Shown piece after piece: positions 50,401 through 61,617 of a stretch of 62,000 nt of DNA. Both the position numbers and the translations under genes were made by a program. The DNA comes from Acanthaster planci (taxonomy: Eukaryota > Echinodermata > Asteroidea > Valvatida > Acanthasteridae). Every line of letters begins with the position of its first letter. Positions within the stretch are counted from its first letter, which is position 1. Below the pieces are notes generated by a model. That model saw only the letters and a list, made by a program, of their open reading frames with translations, ran no database searches and had not been told where the DNA came from. The stretch covers positions 398,637 to 460,636 of the forward strand of contig NW_019091458.1 of assembly GCF_001949145.1 (NCBI RefSeq), read 5' to 3'.

Positions 50401-53400
50401 ATATTCTTGTGATTTTGCTTAACAAAATATGGCTATAGTGCTCTAGAACATTAATCGTTTCACATCATCATACAATGTGAACTCATGCACAAAAACAAAG
50501 TCATTTGAAATTCTATCTATTGTATCAGCACAAATACGGCCACCATTTTCTTTTAACATGAGATAATAAATCACATAGCATAAACCCTAGACTCAAAAAC
50601 AGTATGATTTGAGGAGAAAATGAAGTCACTGTGAAACTCAATGCATCACTCAAAGAAATTGATATTTGAGTAAGGGTCTCTACGAATAATAATAACTTCC
50701 ATCAACTTCCACAGCAGTAAGGTTCAGGGTGACTCAGGGTGAAAAGCCTCTTCCATTCCGTTTACAGTGCAATCAAGCCAACTTTGCTCACGTGATGCAA
50801 GGCTTGACCTTCTCGCTGCCATGCAGGAAGAGCTCCAGGACCGACTCCTTGTAGCTCTGGGTCCAGACGCGGATGGGCAGCTCGGTAATCTCGATGGTGT
50901 TGTTGTCGATGATGGCCACCTCTCCACTGCAGACGAAGCGGTTGGGCTCCAGCTCCTCAATGGTGCCCTTGAAGTTCTTGTACGACGGCAGCTGGGATGA
51001 GGACAAAAGATAACCCAAAAAATACAAAGACAAATATAAACTTTTCCAAGTTCTCAAGGTTATGTCCTGAAGTAATGCATAGAGGCATTCAAGCCTGTAA
51101 GGTCTTGCTTACACTTTGGTTATGCACCAAAGGCAAACCACGGAAATCCCACATCACATATGCACTGCTTGTTTCTAGGCACATTAACCCTAGCCCCTTA
51201 GGCCCTTTTTACTGGGGTATATCCTCAATCCTCCAGAATCTTGTTCTTTCTTAAATATCCTCAATCCTTCGAAATCCTACCCAAATTCACACTGAGCTAG
51301 TGCAGATGGTATCCTGGAGCAGTACGGAAGACTCCATAAGTAATCGCGACGCAGATTTATGCTTGGCCGAGTAAAACAACACATGTCTAATCCAAGACAT
51401 TGGCACAATGCATCCCTCCAATGCCCACCCCCAGCCCCCTGAGCATTTGGGAGGATTCAGGGTGTTAGGGTTAAACTAATTGATGCTAAGCGCACTAATC
51501 CCTGGATGTGTACCAAAAGCTGCCAAGCATTTGCTTCATTTTGCTCTCTCTTACCAATTAAAACATTTAGGAGGACGTCTGTTCATTTCTTCTGTGCACG
51601 TTATTGCAAAACAGCCTTCCACAGAAGCCATCATGATGCATGTACAGTGCAGCAGGTGAGACCATCACAAGACGGGACGCAAGACTAGTCACAAGTAACA
51701 ACATACACAATGGCAGAGGAAAGCTTTGTGGCAGCTGATTTGAACAGCTCGGGACCTGAATTCATAATCTTGTGACGGTTTGTACGAGATCTAAACTAAA
51801 ACACACTGCACCTTACACAAATTAGTGGGGCACTCGGTTGGAGTAAAATAGCTCTTTTGTGAATATGGCCAGTTCTCAACACAAAAATCAGCCCAAATTT
51901 GTCCAACACTGGACATCAATTGATGCAGCCTGAGCACAGTTCATTACCATGGGTAGTGGCTCCTCTCCGCTGAGCAGCCGTCGGACGTTGGCCACCACCT
52001 CCCTGATGTCGTAGTTGGCAATCTTGGTGCTCCAGCCCGTACCAATGCCGTCCGTGCCATTGACCAGGACCATGGGAATGATGGGGCAGTACCACTCGGG
52101 CTCCACCCGCTGGTTGTCGTCAAAGTTGGACTTCAGCAGCGGCTCATCACTCACAGGGAAGATCTTACGGGCCAAGGAGCTGAGGGTGTTATGGATAAAA
52201 TGAACAAGGATCTGTTAAGTGTGACTTCACATGGGAATACAGCGAAAAAACAGAGGACCTTACCTCTACGGCATCTTCCACACATCGTTCATTCTTAGGT
52301 TATAAATTTGAAGACATACAGGGAAGCAAGTACACCGTCAGTTTTGCCTAGAATTTTCAGGTATGCAGGTAATGTTTACATGTATGTCAGGTGCCAACGT
52401 GTCATCCAGAATTTGGAAAGAGCATAAAGTTGCTTCAGCGCTCGCACTGCCAGTCACACAGAAACAGACACTTGCCTTGTTTGACAATGCGGCCTCTTGA
52501 AACAAAGACAATCTAAGTTCACTGAAATGAAACACTTCATAACCAAACACTTGCTCACACAATTGCTATGCAAATCCCCCATATTTTCCCATCATCAGTA
52601 CAGCTCCGCCCCCCCCCCCGGTAAAGACTGAGGTCAGAGCACGAGCCCACCTGAGTTGCGTGAAGATGTAACGCGGGCTGGCAGCGTCTTTGCCGCCGTA
52701 CAGCCGTGTACCAAACTGACCGATGGGCTGCAAGAGATTCAGGTTGTTGCTGCCTACGTAGTTCTGTGCCAAGTTGATGATGGTGCTCATCAGAGAATTC
52801 TGAAATTCAAATTTCACAGATATCTAAATAACATGTCAAAGCTTCTCAAAACCTTAGATTTGAGTTAGGAGAAATCTAGGATGTTCAAAATGTGAGGACC
52901 AATCACCCCAAAAACACTTCACGATCAATCATCTTGTGTCAATTTTTACGTGAATGTCACTTGCTTATTTTGACACATTCAGATCAACACACTTGCTTTC
53001 ATCAATTTTGTGGGTAAAGCATGAACAATTCCAACTGATCTCTCTCTAAGCCTGGCTTCATAACAGGCCTAAGATATAACTTTGGTCATTTGTAACTCAA
53101 TTCAGTGGGCTGGGAACATTGAAGAGTTCCAGGTTCCATACCTCGCCGTGATGGTAGGCAGAGAGTTCCGACACAGCTCCCGCCATCTGGGCCACTTTGA
53201 CTTCCTTCTTTTCGTAGCGTTTGAAGGCGGTGAACAGGACTTTACGCTGGCCAGGCTTTAGACCTGTAAAACAACAGATCACACATGCTGAGCTTTGCAA
53301 CAAAAACCCAATTGGCCAATTAACGTCTCTATGTCAGTGATATCCGGGCATAAATCACAGAGTATTTTTGGCCTGGCAGTTCAAAGTTGCTCAACATCCA

Positions 53401-56400
53401 ACTCAGCAGTGAAGGAGTGGCACATTCTTTGTACATGCACTAGGGGTAATTAGTGGTAGATAGGGACAAAGGATGACTCATGCTTGCAGAGCTGCCAACT
53501 AGTATGGACCTTCCATACGGAAATCGAACAAGAATGCAGAAGTACAGATCTGCATTTGAAAATACGGATCTTGGAAAATCCGATCCTGGCAAATTATTAT
53601 ACACAATACTGACAGGCCTGCTATGGTGTGCCGGCCAGTGAGTACTATGCCATTCAATCCCAATATGAGTCAAATTTCCATGCGGCACCTATCACGGAGC
53701 TAAGGATAGTCTGACGCCCTGACATCTACAATTATCTGACAATGTACTGTGCACTGCTGCCCAGCCTAATGTGTACGGGGCAAGCACATTTATTCGCTAG
53801 CGCTGTGTGGTGGGTACCACCTTAACATGCATACCTTGACGATTAGATTCTCAGACCTGCCAACCTTTAGAATCGCAAAAGTGTATTCAGAGGTTCCAAA
53901 ATGTGTATTTTCAATAAAAATGTGTATTTTCCCGAACAAACAGGAAAGACAAGCATACAAGTACCTTTGCATGAGTACATACTATTTGAACTTTAATACT
54001 TATTCGTGCAGGCTTAAATGGACTTTATAATTTCCTGGTGTTGATCACAGCAGTTGCTTTCAATTCACATTCACAATCAAAGTTCAATTTTTCGTACAAA
54101 ATACGCCAAAATCGTACTAGTTGGCAGGTCTGGATTCTGTAACTCAACGTAGCTAAGCTGATCGGAAAAATGGCTTCAACATTGTCATCTTCAGAGTTCC
54201 AGAAAGCAGTCTTTCAAAATGAGTTTGAGTAGAATACCAAATTGCACAGAAAAATACTCCTTTCTGTATCAGAAGACTGAGTTTTGGCCTTGCGGCAAAT
54301 TTGTGATGTCAGACCAAATATTCACAATGCTAATTTGCAACAGCAGAGCACATTTTGGTTAAGGCAAATTTCACTGTAGTCTTTTGGTTGATGTACACAC
54401 ACAAAGATCTGACAATTCCACTCTTCTATTTAGCTAGTTTGGCTTCTGTGAGGTATCAGTCTAGGAAATCAAGGTTTTGGTTGGCACTGGTTGAATTTTA
54501 CAGACATTTCTGTCCAAGAACTTCACATCCTAATTAGAAAGAAACAGTTTAAGACATTTAAGTGTATACACCACGGGAGCCAGACACATGTCACTGAGAT
54601 CTAAGACATGCCGAGTGAATACTCGTTTCACGCTTCTGTACAAAGGGCGCCCATCCAACTTACCGTCACACAAGGACGGGATGGAACGCTCATTGTCAGC
54701 ATTGGAGAACAGCACCAGCTCCTTGTTGATGAAGTCGTTGTAGCTGATGGCTTTGGTCTCTTTGCCGTACAGGTAGACCTAAGGGTCAACGGGTCGTATG
54801 GACAATCCAGACATAAATCTTGAGTCCCATGACAGGTATGATACCCGGGTTTGTAATCGGGATGCAATCAACTTTCTCACCTTTGGGTTGTATGGTGTTG
54901 TAGGTTAACACACACGCTCACAGTTGTACAATCCTTTTCAGAGACCTAACCAACAGTTTCAGGAAAACTACACAACAAATACGCATGGACCTAAATTTCC
55001 TATCAATCAATGAAGTAAGATTGATACGTTTCCGTGATTTCCCATTTGCAAAACAAACATCACTAAGTATTAAAGAGCACCTCTAGGGAAAACGTAAACC
55101 CTTGTGCATGCCAATAAATACATGGAACATAGGGCGAGAGTTCCCCTCGTTTTCCCTGTTTTCTCCAAATGACGAATCTACATTCAGCATTCACATCTTG
55201 GCATGAAAACAAAAACAGCCCTTCTTGGCTAGTTATAGTTGAGCTCTGAAGACAAATGATACTGCGTTCGATTTAGATACTTCCATATTTATTTTAACAG
55301 ACACAATCAGAGAAAACATGTTTTACTTAGAGGTGCTCTTTAACTGAAAGAGAACATAACAATCTCACTTGTGGGTTTCCCTTTTGTTTTAGTTACTCTT
55401 TGGGCATATTCTTATGTCACTTACTGACATTAGAATAGCACAACAAACTCTAAAACTGGCATTTGAATTGCAATTTTGAAATGTAATTTTCTTAAATACA
55501 ATGAATTAACTTCTCGCACGCAAGCTGCTTTTGTTTAGCAGAAATGAAAAGACCAAAATCAAATGTTACACTTACGTCGTGGAGCCCGGCCTCACGCCGT
55601 CGCTTCCTCTCATTCAGCCAGTCGGTCAGCCATTCCTTACGATCTTCAACCTTCTTCTTGCTAAAAGCCTACAGTGCACATACACACACAAACAAAAGCA
55701 GGATTGAACAGCCTCATGCTGGCCAAGTTCCCATTAGGAGTCAGCAACTTGGTTATAATCTGGGCTCAGTTTCACACAGCTGTGTCCAACACCTGAATGA
55801 ATTCACCCTCTTCATCGGTGGGTCATCGATTATATGTACTTGAATGATTCATTCCATGAAGCATTCCATTCCAACTGGTTTCAAGTCACATAACATTCAA
55901 TCTCTCATCCCATGAAATGATCCTTACCGCTGAACTCATAAATGCTCACTACGTAAATATGAATACATCAAATGAGCTATTGCAAAGGCAACTTGCTCCT
56001 AGTCTGTGGCTAAGAAATCATTAAAATGTCAGCAACTATTATTTTTATACTCAACAAGAGTGCCCACTGGTGTCTCTGAAACATCTCACTCAAGATTGAA
56101 AAAGCATGCACTGAAGAGAGAAGTTCACAAGTTTGGTTTCAGAGGTCGGAAGGAAAAAAATCATGTGCTCCAACAATATCTACAGATCACGCACTCAACA
56201 CTGCCTGGACAACATGGGATTTAAACCTATGACAAAAATCATGGAATATGAGGGACGGAAAATAGAGAAATATACAGATAATCCTACCAGGACGATAGCG
56301 CTGTCGTCCTCGGGTCCCACGTACTTAAAGGGGATACGATGACGGACCATGTCACTGAAGTATTCCTTGGCCTCCTTCATGGTGCTGGTACCCAAACCTA

Positions 56401-59400
56401 GAGAGTGGAGAGTTATCACACTGCATTAGGAAATGCTCACAGATTAAGAGGCAACTCAAGGATTTGGTCTAGTTACCATGAAAAATACGAGATTTGTGCC
56501 CAATCCCTTTGGCATGACATGAGGGGATACGTAATAATTTCTGCCCCGCGGGAGGCTTCACTCAATAAATTCAACCACGCACGCACCTGGAAGGGCAGGC
56601 AAAAGTAGGTAAGTAGTACCTCAGTGTCGCGGTTTGACCCCAGTGGACACAGCATATGGCTTATTATTGAATTCAAACCCTCAAACCATCAACTACAAGT
56701 CAAAGACCCTGACTTAGCTGGGAATATTCCACTGCTCTGGAGATGTATCTGACCTGTCTCAACAGCGAGTGTGACAAGCGAGTGGGAAGACAAGTGCTGT
56801 ACTCTAGAACCCCAACAAGACCATCCTTGGAACCAACCAGACCATAACGAGACCAATGCAAGACCTCCAGTCTGAAGTTAAGTCACAAGTCATTGAATGC
56901 ATGACAACAACTGCATTTCTTTGTCACAGTTAAACCAGCTACTTGAGACTGGTCTCAACTCAGGTCTTGAGTCTGGTCTACTATGGTCTTGATTAACCCT
57001 TACCCTCCCAAATCCTCCAAAATCCTTTTCTGCAAAGTGAAAGAATTCGGAGGATTCTGGGTGTATGGCGAAAGTTCATGGCTGATTTCGAAGAATGCCA
57101 TGCATGAAGGTCGTGGATTAGACCTTATGTTGTTTGTGCTTAGTCAAGCACAAATCCAGCCCAATATTTCTTTGGAATCAACTGCACATCTCAAGAGTGC
57201 CCTTTGCACTGCCTCAACATAATGACAGGAATTGCTGGAGGATTTTGAAGGATTCGGGCAGTTAGGCACACCTCCAAATGACATTTTCAAAAAATTCTGG
57301 AGGATTTGGAATGAATGCAATCGTTCATGTTGAAAATCTGAGGATTTCGAAGGATTCAGGTAGTTCCTTTAAAAGGGCCTTGGGTTAAGGTTAAAACACC
57401 AATGGAAACATTTCTGTTGGCAAGCCCAAGCAATCACCCCCAGTTGAACTTCACGGATCACAAGTAGGATTGAACAGACTCTCAACAGTCCTCAAAACAA
57501 CCACAAACCATGACTCTGTAGAAAAAAGGGGAGTAAGTTGCTAAATTAATTTGACTGAAGGAAAAGAATTGATTACTACCTCGCCATTCCATTTTGAACA
57601 AAAAAAAATTCAGGTATTTTTGAAGACAAACCTTTGTAGTACTTTATCTTCCATGAACTCCAGTTGTCAGTTGCGTTCTTCCACTCTTCAAATTCCGGTA
57701 ATGAGTAAAAGGAACAGGTCTCCTTGCCCTTGGTGGCCTGCAAGCCAAAGTCACAACAAATTATGCCAAGGTCAGAGGCAGCATTGGAGAAAAATATAAT
57801 AGCTATGAGATAATCACCCAAGGTTTGAAGGGCCCAACAGTAGCACAGGGTCTACAGTATATATTTATGTTTGCCTACGGGCAGCAGTTAAACTACTCAT
57901 TTCTTGTATCCAAGTTTTACACATAAAACACTTTGGCAACCCTAACCTTCCCTAACCACACAGAATTGAACACCAGCAAAGTGTGTGAATTTGTGGCACT
58001 GGGTACTGTACCCTTAAACTGCTTGTGCTATAACATGGGTTCAGGCATACCCTAAATAAACAGAGTCCAACAGTTTTGTGCACAGTTTACCATATGGAGT
58101 TGGAATTTGCGTGAATGGGTATGGTTCCTAGTAAATCACTCTGGAGAGTTAGGGTTAATGGTAAACTCAGAATTTTTCGGAGTTTAAAAGAAATTGTTTG
58201 GAAAATGCTGCAATCAGAAAACTCCCGATAAAAAAAATTCCTGAAATCAGGAAGAGTCCTGACAAATCTCTTCCCTGAAAAGTCACGCATAGGGGCTGGG
58301 GTTTGGGAGCGTAAAAGACAAGCTGGGGAAGAAAGAACCCAACTCTTGGGACAGAAAGCAGTGAGAGAAAACAGACTGAAGCAATTTCAGACTCTGACAA
58401 TGTATCACTCTAAACAAGTTTGGACCTTTCGGGTAAAATGTCGGATCTCTAAAATGACGGCATACAACACACTCTCTTGAGGAAGATTCATCCATAAATA
58501 CTACAAAAATTAACAAAGCCAGCCTTTTTTAAATGGCAATTTTAAAGTCCAAGACGTAGAAACACAAAATGCTACTGATGCTCCAAAACCTTTCCATTTG
58601 ACACAACATAGGGGAAAATGTTGGGCATTTCTCTGAGAACATGAAGCATCGATAAGTCTGAGATGATTCTTAATAAACGAAAGGCTGACAAACCTTGACA
58701 ATGGGAGTGATGAATTCCTCTAGTAAATTGTGCTTGAGGAGGTTGGGCCAGTTGTTGTGGATGAAGTTGACCAGAAGGCCCTTGATGTGGGAGCCGTCTT
58801 GATCCTGGTCGGTCATGATCATCAGCTTGCCGTAGCGTAGGCTGCGCAGTGACTCGGGCTGCTCGTACTTGTTCTTGTACTGCAGGCCCATGATCTTGAT
58901 GATGGCGTTGATCTCCGCATTCTCCATGATCTGGAAGGACGATTTTCATTTTGAAAGGTAAGGCTTGAAACAATGAATTCAGGGTGGGGGTGAAACCTAC
59001 AAAACCAGATGTGCAATTGAATTGGCTCGAATAGAGAATTGGTCAACTCACTGTGTGTCATTTAAGCTTTCTTTTAACCCTAAAAAAGCGAGGAAGGCAG
59101 AATTCAAACCCCTCGACATTTGTTTTGATATCGCTGCAGTGCATTTTTTTTCAGGAACTGAACTCTAAGGAATTTTTAGAGTTAACTCTTCACAGTCATT
59201 TAGACACCAAAGTTGTGAAAATGGAGCATACCGCTCTTACACAGTGCACACTTTTCCGAGACAGGTCAGCCAAAAATGTGTACTTTTTGAACAACAGTGC
59301 TCAATGCACATGGGCTGACACGCATGTAGCCTTGAACTTCAAACGACTGTAGCAAAACCACACATCTGACTGAGTTCAAGCTTCACTTTTGTAATGATAA

Positions 59401-61617
59401 GGAGCGTCTTTACATGCATGCCAAGTTTCAAAACAATTAAGCATGGCACAAACCCCATCCCTCACTGTGATACACTAATGTAAGGTGAATTCTACTAAAT
59501 GAGACATTATTTCTCAATCCCTTTGTAATATCCACCCCTGACCCTCAAAGTTTAGTGTCAATTACACAGAATACTGTTGAATTTGGCATGGTTAGGATTC
59601 AATGAATTACATACCTGCTTATGATTGGCCTCCCTGACGTTGAGCAGCTTGCCTCTGAGCGGGAAGACCCCATAGCGATCACGACCTACGACCCCGAGCC
59701 CACTAACAGCCAGCGCCTTGGCCGAGTCCCCCTCAGTCAGGATGAGGGTGCAGGAGTGGGAGTTCTTGCCGCCGGCGTCGTTGGCGTCATCCAGCTTGGG
59801 GATGCCCTTGATCTTGGAGTGTTTGCTGGCGTGGCACTTCTTGTCCAGTTGGCTCTAGGGGTACAGACATGGGCATGCAAATATCAGCGTTAGCCTCCTC
59901 TGCATCAACACAAATGCTGCACCGTTGAAAAAAAAGATGTCCAAATGATAGCACCACTTTGGTGCCTGTCACATATATGCAATCAATTTAAAACTTCATT
60001 TCAAGTGGAAGTGCTCTCTGTGAGGGTGTTTTTATGGCAAAAATGAAAAATATATCAAACAAGATAATGGATCAATGTGCCAAAAATACACAATGATTTC
60101 TAATGCATATTATGAAGTGACTCGCAATTTGACAGCCTCTCAGGGTCACATGGTTATTTATGATATTTCTATTCTCAATTGAAACACAATTTTTTTCAAA
60201 CGTGCAAGAATAATATGAACACTCAAATAACTACGTATGTATCTCCTAGACCAGTCAACCCGATTCACTTTTACCTGCTGTTTGAACTTCATCCAGGACA
60301 TGATGTTCTCCACAACACCGCTGTTCAGAGCCTGAGAAGAGGGGGAAAAAACAAAGCATGCTACCGAATACCCTTGAAAGTCCATTTTATACCATGAAAC
60401 TAAATGTCTCAACATCAGCATGGAGGAGAACGTACAAGAAGGATGCTGGCAAGTAACTGCCTGACGATTTGGGAACTCTGCCACTCGCACATGGACCACT
60501 CCTTGTCGGACGCGGGACTGTTGCAAGAAATGTATCAAGTTGCAAGTGTTTCCCAAGACAGAGAGGGTTATTCTCTGTCTCAAGTAAGCCTTGAAGTACA
60601 TATCTAAGCCATTCCATATGGGAAAACCTCATATTCATTAGCTGGTCTTTAGAAGGATTTGAACAGGCGAGGACCTAGGAGGACAACAAAACATTTCTCC
60701 ATGACTCCAATAGGACTACAGCGCATAGGTGAGGGCGCTTGAGATGACACGATGATTAAAAATCAATTTTCTGTACCAATTCTATCACAAGAGCAACTGA
60801 TAAACCGTACTCGGCGTCCGTCACATTTAACATGTATTACTCTACTAAAGTGCATTTCCGTAAAAATATTCACAAGCGCAGTATAAATAAGTACAATATT
60901 TCACCCAAATGATCCCAAACCAGCCCAACTCCAACACAGAGATTTGTTGGAATCTGTTGGGATGAGTAATGCACTGTTATATCGGCAATGTATTCTGTGG
61001 GACTAGGCATACCACAAAGAAACAGAGTCCAACCGTTTATGTGCCAAGTTTACAATATGATGTTGAGACTGCAAGGATGTGAAAGGCTGCCAGTAAATCA
61101 CTCTAGGGAGTTGAGGTTAAATATGTAAATACATGTACAATTAAACATGGAAACTTTAAGAAGCAACAGAATGACAGAAAACAATACAATGTCAAAAATA
61201 CAACTTATCTATCCATGCTATGGGCCATCATTTCCGAATGCAAATATCCCCAATTCTTGGATAAAATAAGAGTTAGCCATTAGATATTACCCAACCATTT
61301 GCCACATTTGTCCACACAGAAGGGGCGGTCGCAATGCTTCGTCGAGTTCACTTTACAGCGTATGCATTTTGGCCTTAAAGCAGAAGACATGCTGGTATCT
61401 GAGCACTTGCTTGTGTCTAATTAACTTCTGCCTCTGAACTCAAACAGTGCATCTCATCAAGACCCTCTGCCCTCCTTACCGCTTTGTAGAACTTGTCTGA
61501 CATCTTGCACTCCGAGCCAAACTGCTTGGCCTGGAGGGTCATGTTCTCCTTGGTCTGGGAGTCAAACGTCGGGTTTTCAATCTGGCAGTTCACGAACAGC
61601 CAGACGTGGCTCTTGAT
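38499..61617 (-). CDS. TOP2: DNA topoisomerase II (TOP2A/TOP2B orthologue), 24 exons, N-terminus off window
   Basis: Type IIA topoisomerase: ATP-driven passage of one duplex through a transient break in another. Exons: 61617-61480, 60331-60275, 59854-59615, 58930-58694, 57737-57632, 56397-56288, 55668-55576, 54778-54664, 53263-53142, 52799-52651, 52179-51948, 50991-50792, 49814-49676, 49147-48952, 47959-47694, 46714-46631, 45338-45132, 44259-44139, 42479-42288, 41493-41254, 40159-40055, 39596-39483, 39120-38996, 38675-38499; 1254 aa. The first exon holds the QTK loop (FDSQTKENMT) that senses ATP. TOPRIM: EGDSAK at 59734-59717 and DQDQDG at 58810-58793 bind Mg2+. The catalytic tyrosine of PRYIFT is codon 52670-52668. 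The tail is Lys/Asp/Ser-rich with PKKRK and ends GDDSDDDDDF. The roughly 355 residues of the GHKL ATPase are missing to the right. Acceptor 41493 was chosen because the nearer AG breaks the frame. A single invertebrate gene ancestral to TOP2A and TOP2B is likely. Confidence 0.97.
40454..41068. mobile_element. Family E DNA element (CAGAGATGCCAACTT termini)
   Basis: A perfect 15-bp terminal inverted repeat, CAGAGATGCCAACTT, bounds 615 bp. The flanking hexamers CTGTCT (40448-40453) and CTATCT (41069-41074) differ by one base and look like a 6-bp target duplication. It lies in a TOP2 intron. No transposase is visible. Confidence 0.8.
43254..43573 (+). mobile_element. tRNA-derived SINE
   Basis: A box at 43254-43265 (TGGCCTAGCGGT, 11 of 12 to the consensus) and B box at 43308-43318 (GTTTCCATTCC, 9 of 11) form a pol III promoter. 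A pyrimidine-rich block follows, with CCTCTGGGGTTTTCCTCCCA at 43389-43408. From memory this resembles the central domain of Nin-DC type SINEs. The 3' end has CTCAATAAAGATGG. It lies antisense in a TOP2 intron. Exact ends are uncertain because no clear target duplication is visible. Confidence 0.7.
43841..43979. repeat. Small inverted-repeat unit CCTGTATTTTTGA
   Basis: CCTGTATTTTTGA at 43841-43853 is perfectly inverted at 43967-43979. The 139-bp unit in a TOP2 intron could be a small MITE. No target duplication is seen. Confidence 0.45.
45411..45559. mobile_element. MITE with TAGAGTACC termini, copy 2
   Basis: Reverse-oriented relative to the copy at 193-338: it begins TAGAGCACCAAAGTG and ends CACACTTCGGTACTCTA. 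Its 149 bp share the interior GTGCAN and CACGTG-type blocks with copy 1. It lies in a TOP2 intron. Confidence 0.75.
46280..46352 (+). repeat. tRNA-like sequence (tRNA pseudogene or SINE head)
   Basis: A box TAGCTCAGTCTG at 46288-46299 (11 of 12) and B box GGTTCAAATCC at 46333-46343 (10 of 11) are at tRNA spacing. A CTGG/CCAG anticodon stem would show GAU (Ile-type), but the loop has C at position 33 and the T stem has two mismatches. It is therefore unlikely to be a functional tRNA. It lies in a TOP2 intron. Confidence 0.6.
47492..47658. mobile_element. TA-flanked fold-back MITE
   Basis: A 167-bp unit made almost entirely of two inverted arms of about 58 bp: TAYGGGCRATTCACAAYAG, then GTGCGCCTYCAARAGTTT, then GTGTTGGCCAATYACA. 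TA at both ends fits a mariner-type insertion. It lies in a TOP2 intron. Confidence 0.8.
48073..48771. mobile_element. Interspersed repeat D, copy 2 (contains gap)
   Basis: It begins TTAACCACTCGCCAACAG and ends CATGAAGCGGTTGA, where the last TTGA is probably a mutated TTAA. 215 N lie inside it. The right half aligns with 1926-2350. The CCACT start and AAGYGGTT end are shared with family A although the interiors differ, which suggests one transposase source. It lies in a TOP2 intron. Confidence 0.65.
48188..48402. other. Assembly gap (215 N)
   Basis: N run inside the repeat D copy in a TOP2 intron. The codon phases of the exons on either side (49147-48952 and 47959-47694) join, so no exon is missing. 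Confidence 1.
50035..50279. mobile_element. Non-autonomous DNA element with GGGTCATTCCATG termini
   Basis: Inverted arms of 35 bp match at 33 positions: GGGTCATTCCATGWGGTTGG, then RGCACAATTTGTGAC. Total length is 245 bp, in a TOP2 intron. The flanks begin ATC on both sides but the target duplication is uncertain. Noncoding. Confidence 0.8.
51184..51474. mobile_element. TTAA-flanked element, family B, copy B1
   Basis: It starts TTAACCCTAGCCCCTTAGG and ends GGGTGTTAGGGTTAA (291 bp). The interior has repeated AATCCTYCRRAATC and its complement GGAGGATT, as in B2. It lies in a TOP2 intron. TTAA followed by CCC recalls piggyBac-type ends, but the superfamily is not proven. Confidence 0.65.
53487..53620. 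repeat. Fragment of a family E element
   Basis: It starts CAGAGCTGCCAACTAGTA, matching the inverted end of the neighbouring element at 54132 (CAGACCTGCCAACTAGTAC). No matching right end with its own duplication is visible, so I read it as a truncated copy. The right limit is approximate. Confidence 0.5.
53852..54132. mobile_element. Family E DNA element with perfect 6-bp target duplication
   Basis: CAGACCTGCCAAC at the left end is perfectly inverted at the right end, and the 281-bp unit is flanked on both sides by GATTCT (53846-53851 and 54133-54138). It has the same terminal motif as 40454-41068. It lies in a TOP2 intron and is noncoding. Confidence 0.85.
55070..55343. mobile_element. TTAA-flanked element with AGAGCACCTCTA termini (family G)
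   Basis: TTAAAGAGCACCTCTA at the left is perfectly inverted at the right (55328-55343), a 16-bp inverted repeat including TTAA. Length 274 bp, in a TOP2 intron. The interior is unrelated to families A-D. Confidence 0.8.
56993..57388. mobile_element. TTAA-flanked element, family B, copy B2
   Basis: It starts TTAACCCTTACCCTCCC and ends GGGCCTTGGGTTAA; a second TTAA lies at 57391-57394. Internal AAATCCTCCAAAATCC and its complement GGAGGATTT form imperfect palindromes. It lies in a TOP2 intron. Confidence 0.65.
58043..58158. repeat. Interspersed repeat C, copy C1 (right end)
   Basis: It matches 61005-61120: AGGCATACC, AAACAGAGTCCAAC, then AGTAAATCACTCT, ending GAGTTAGGGTTAA. The left limit is not determined. 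It lies in a TOP2 intron. Confidence 0.6.
61005..61120. repeat. Interspersed repeat C, copy C2 (right end)
   Basis: Counterpart of 58043-58158, ending GAGTTGAGGTTAA. It may extend left to about 60900, where the match fades. It lies in the TOP2 intron between the first two exons of the window. Confidence 0.6.
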
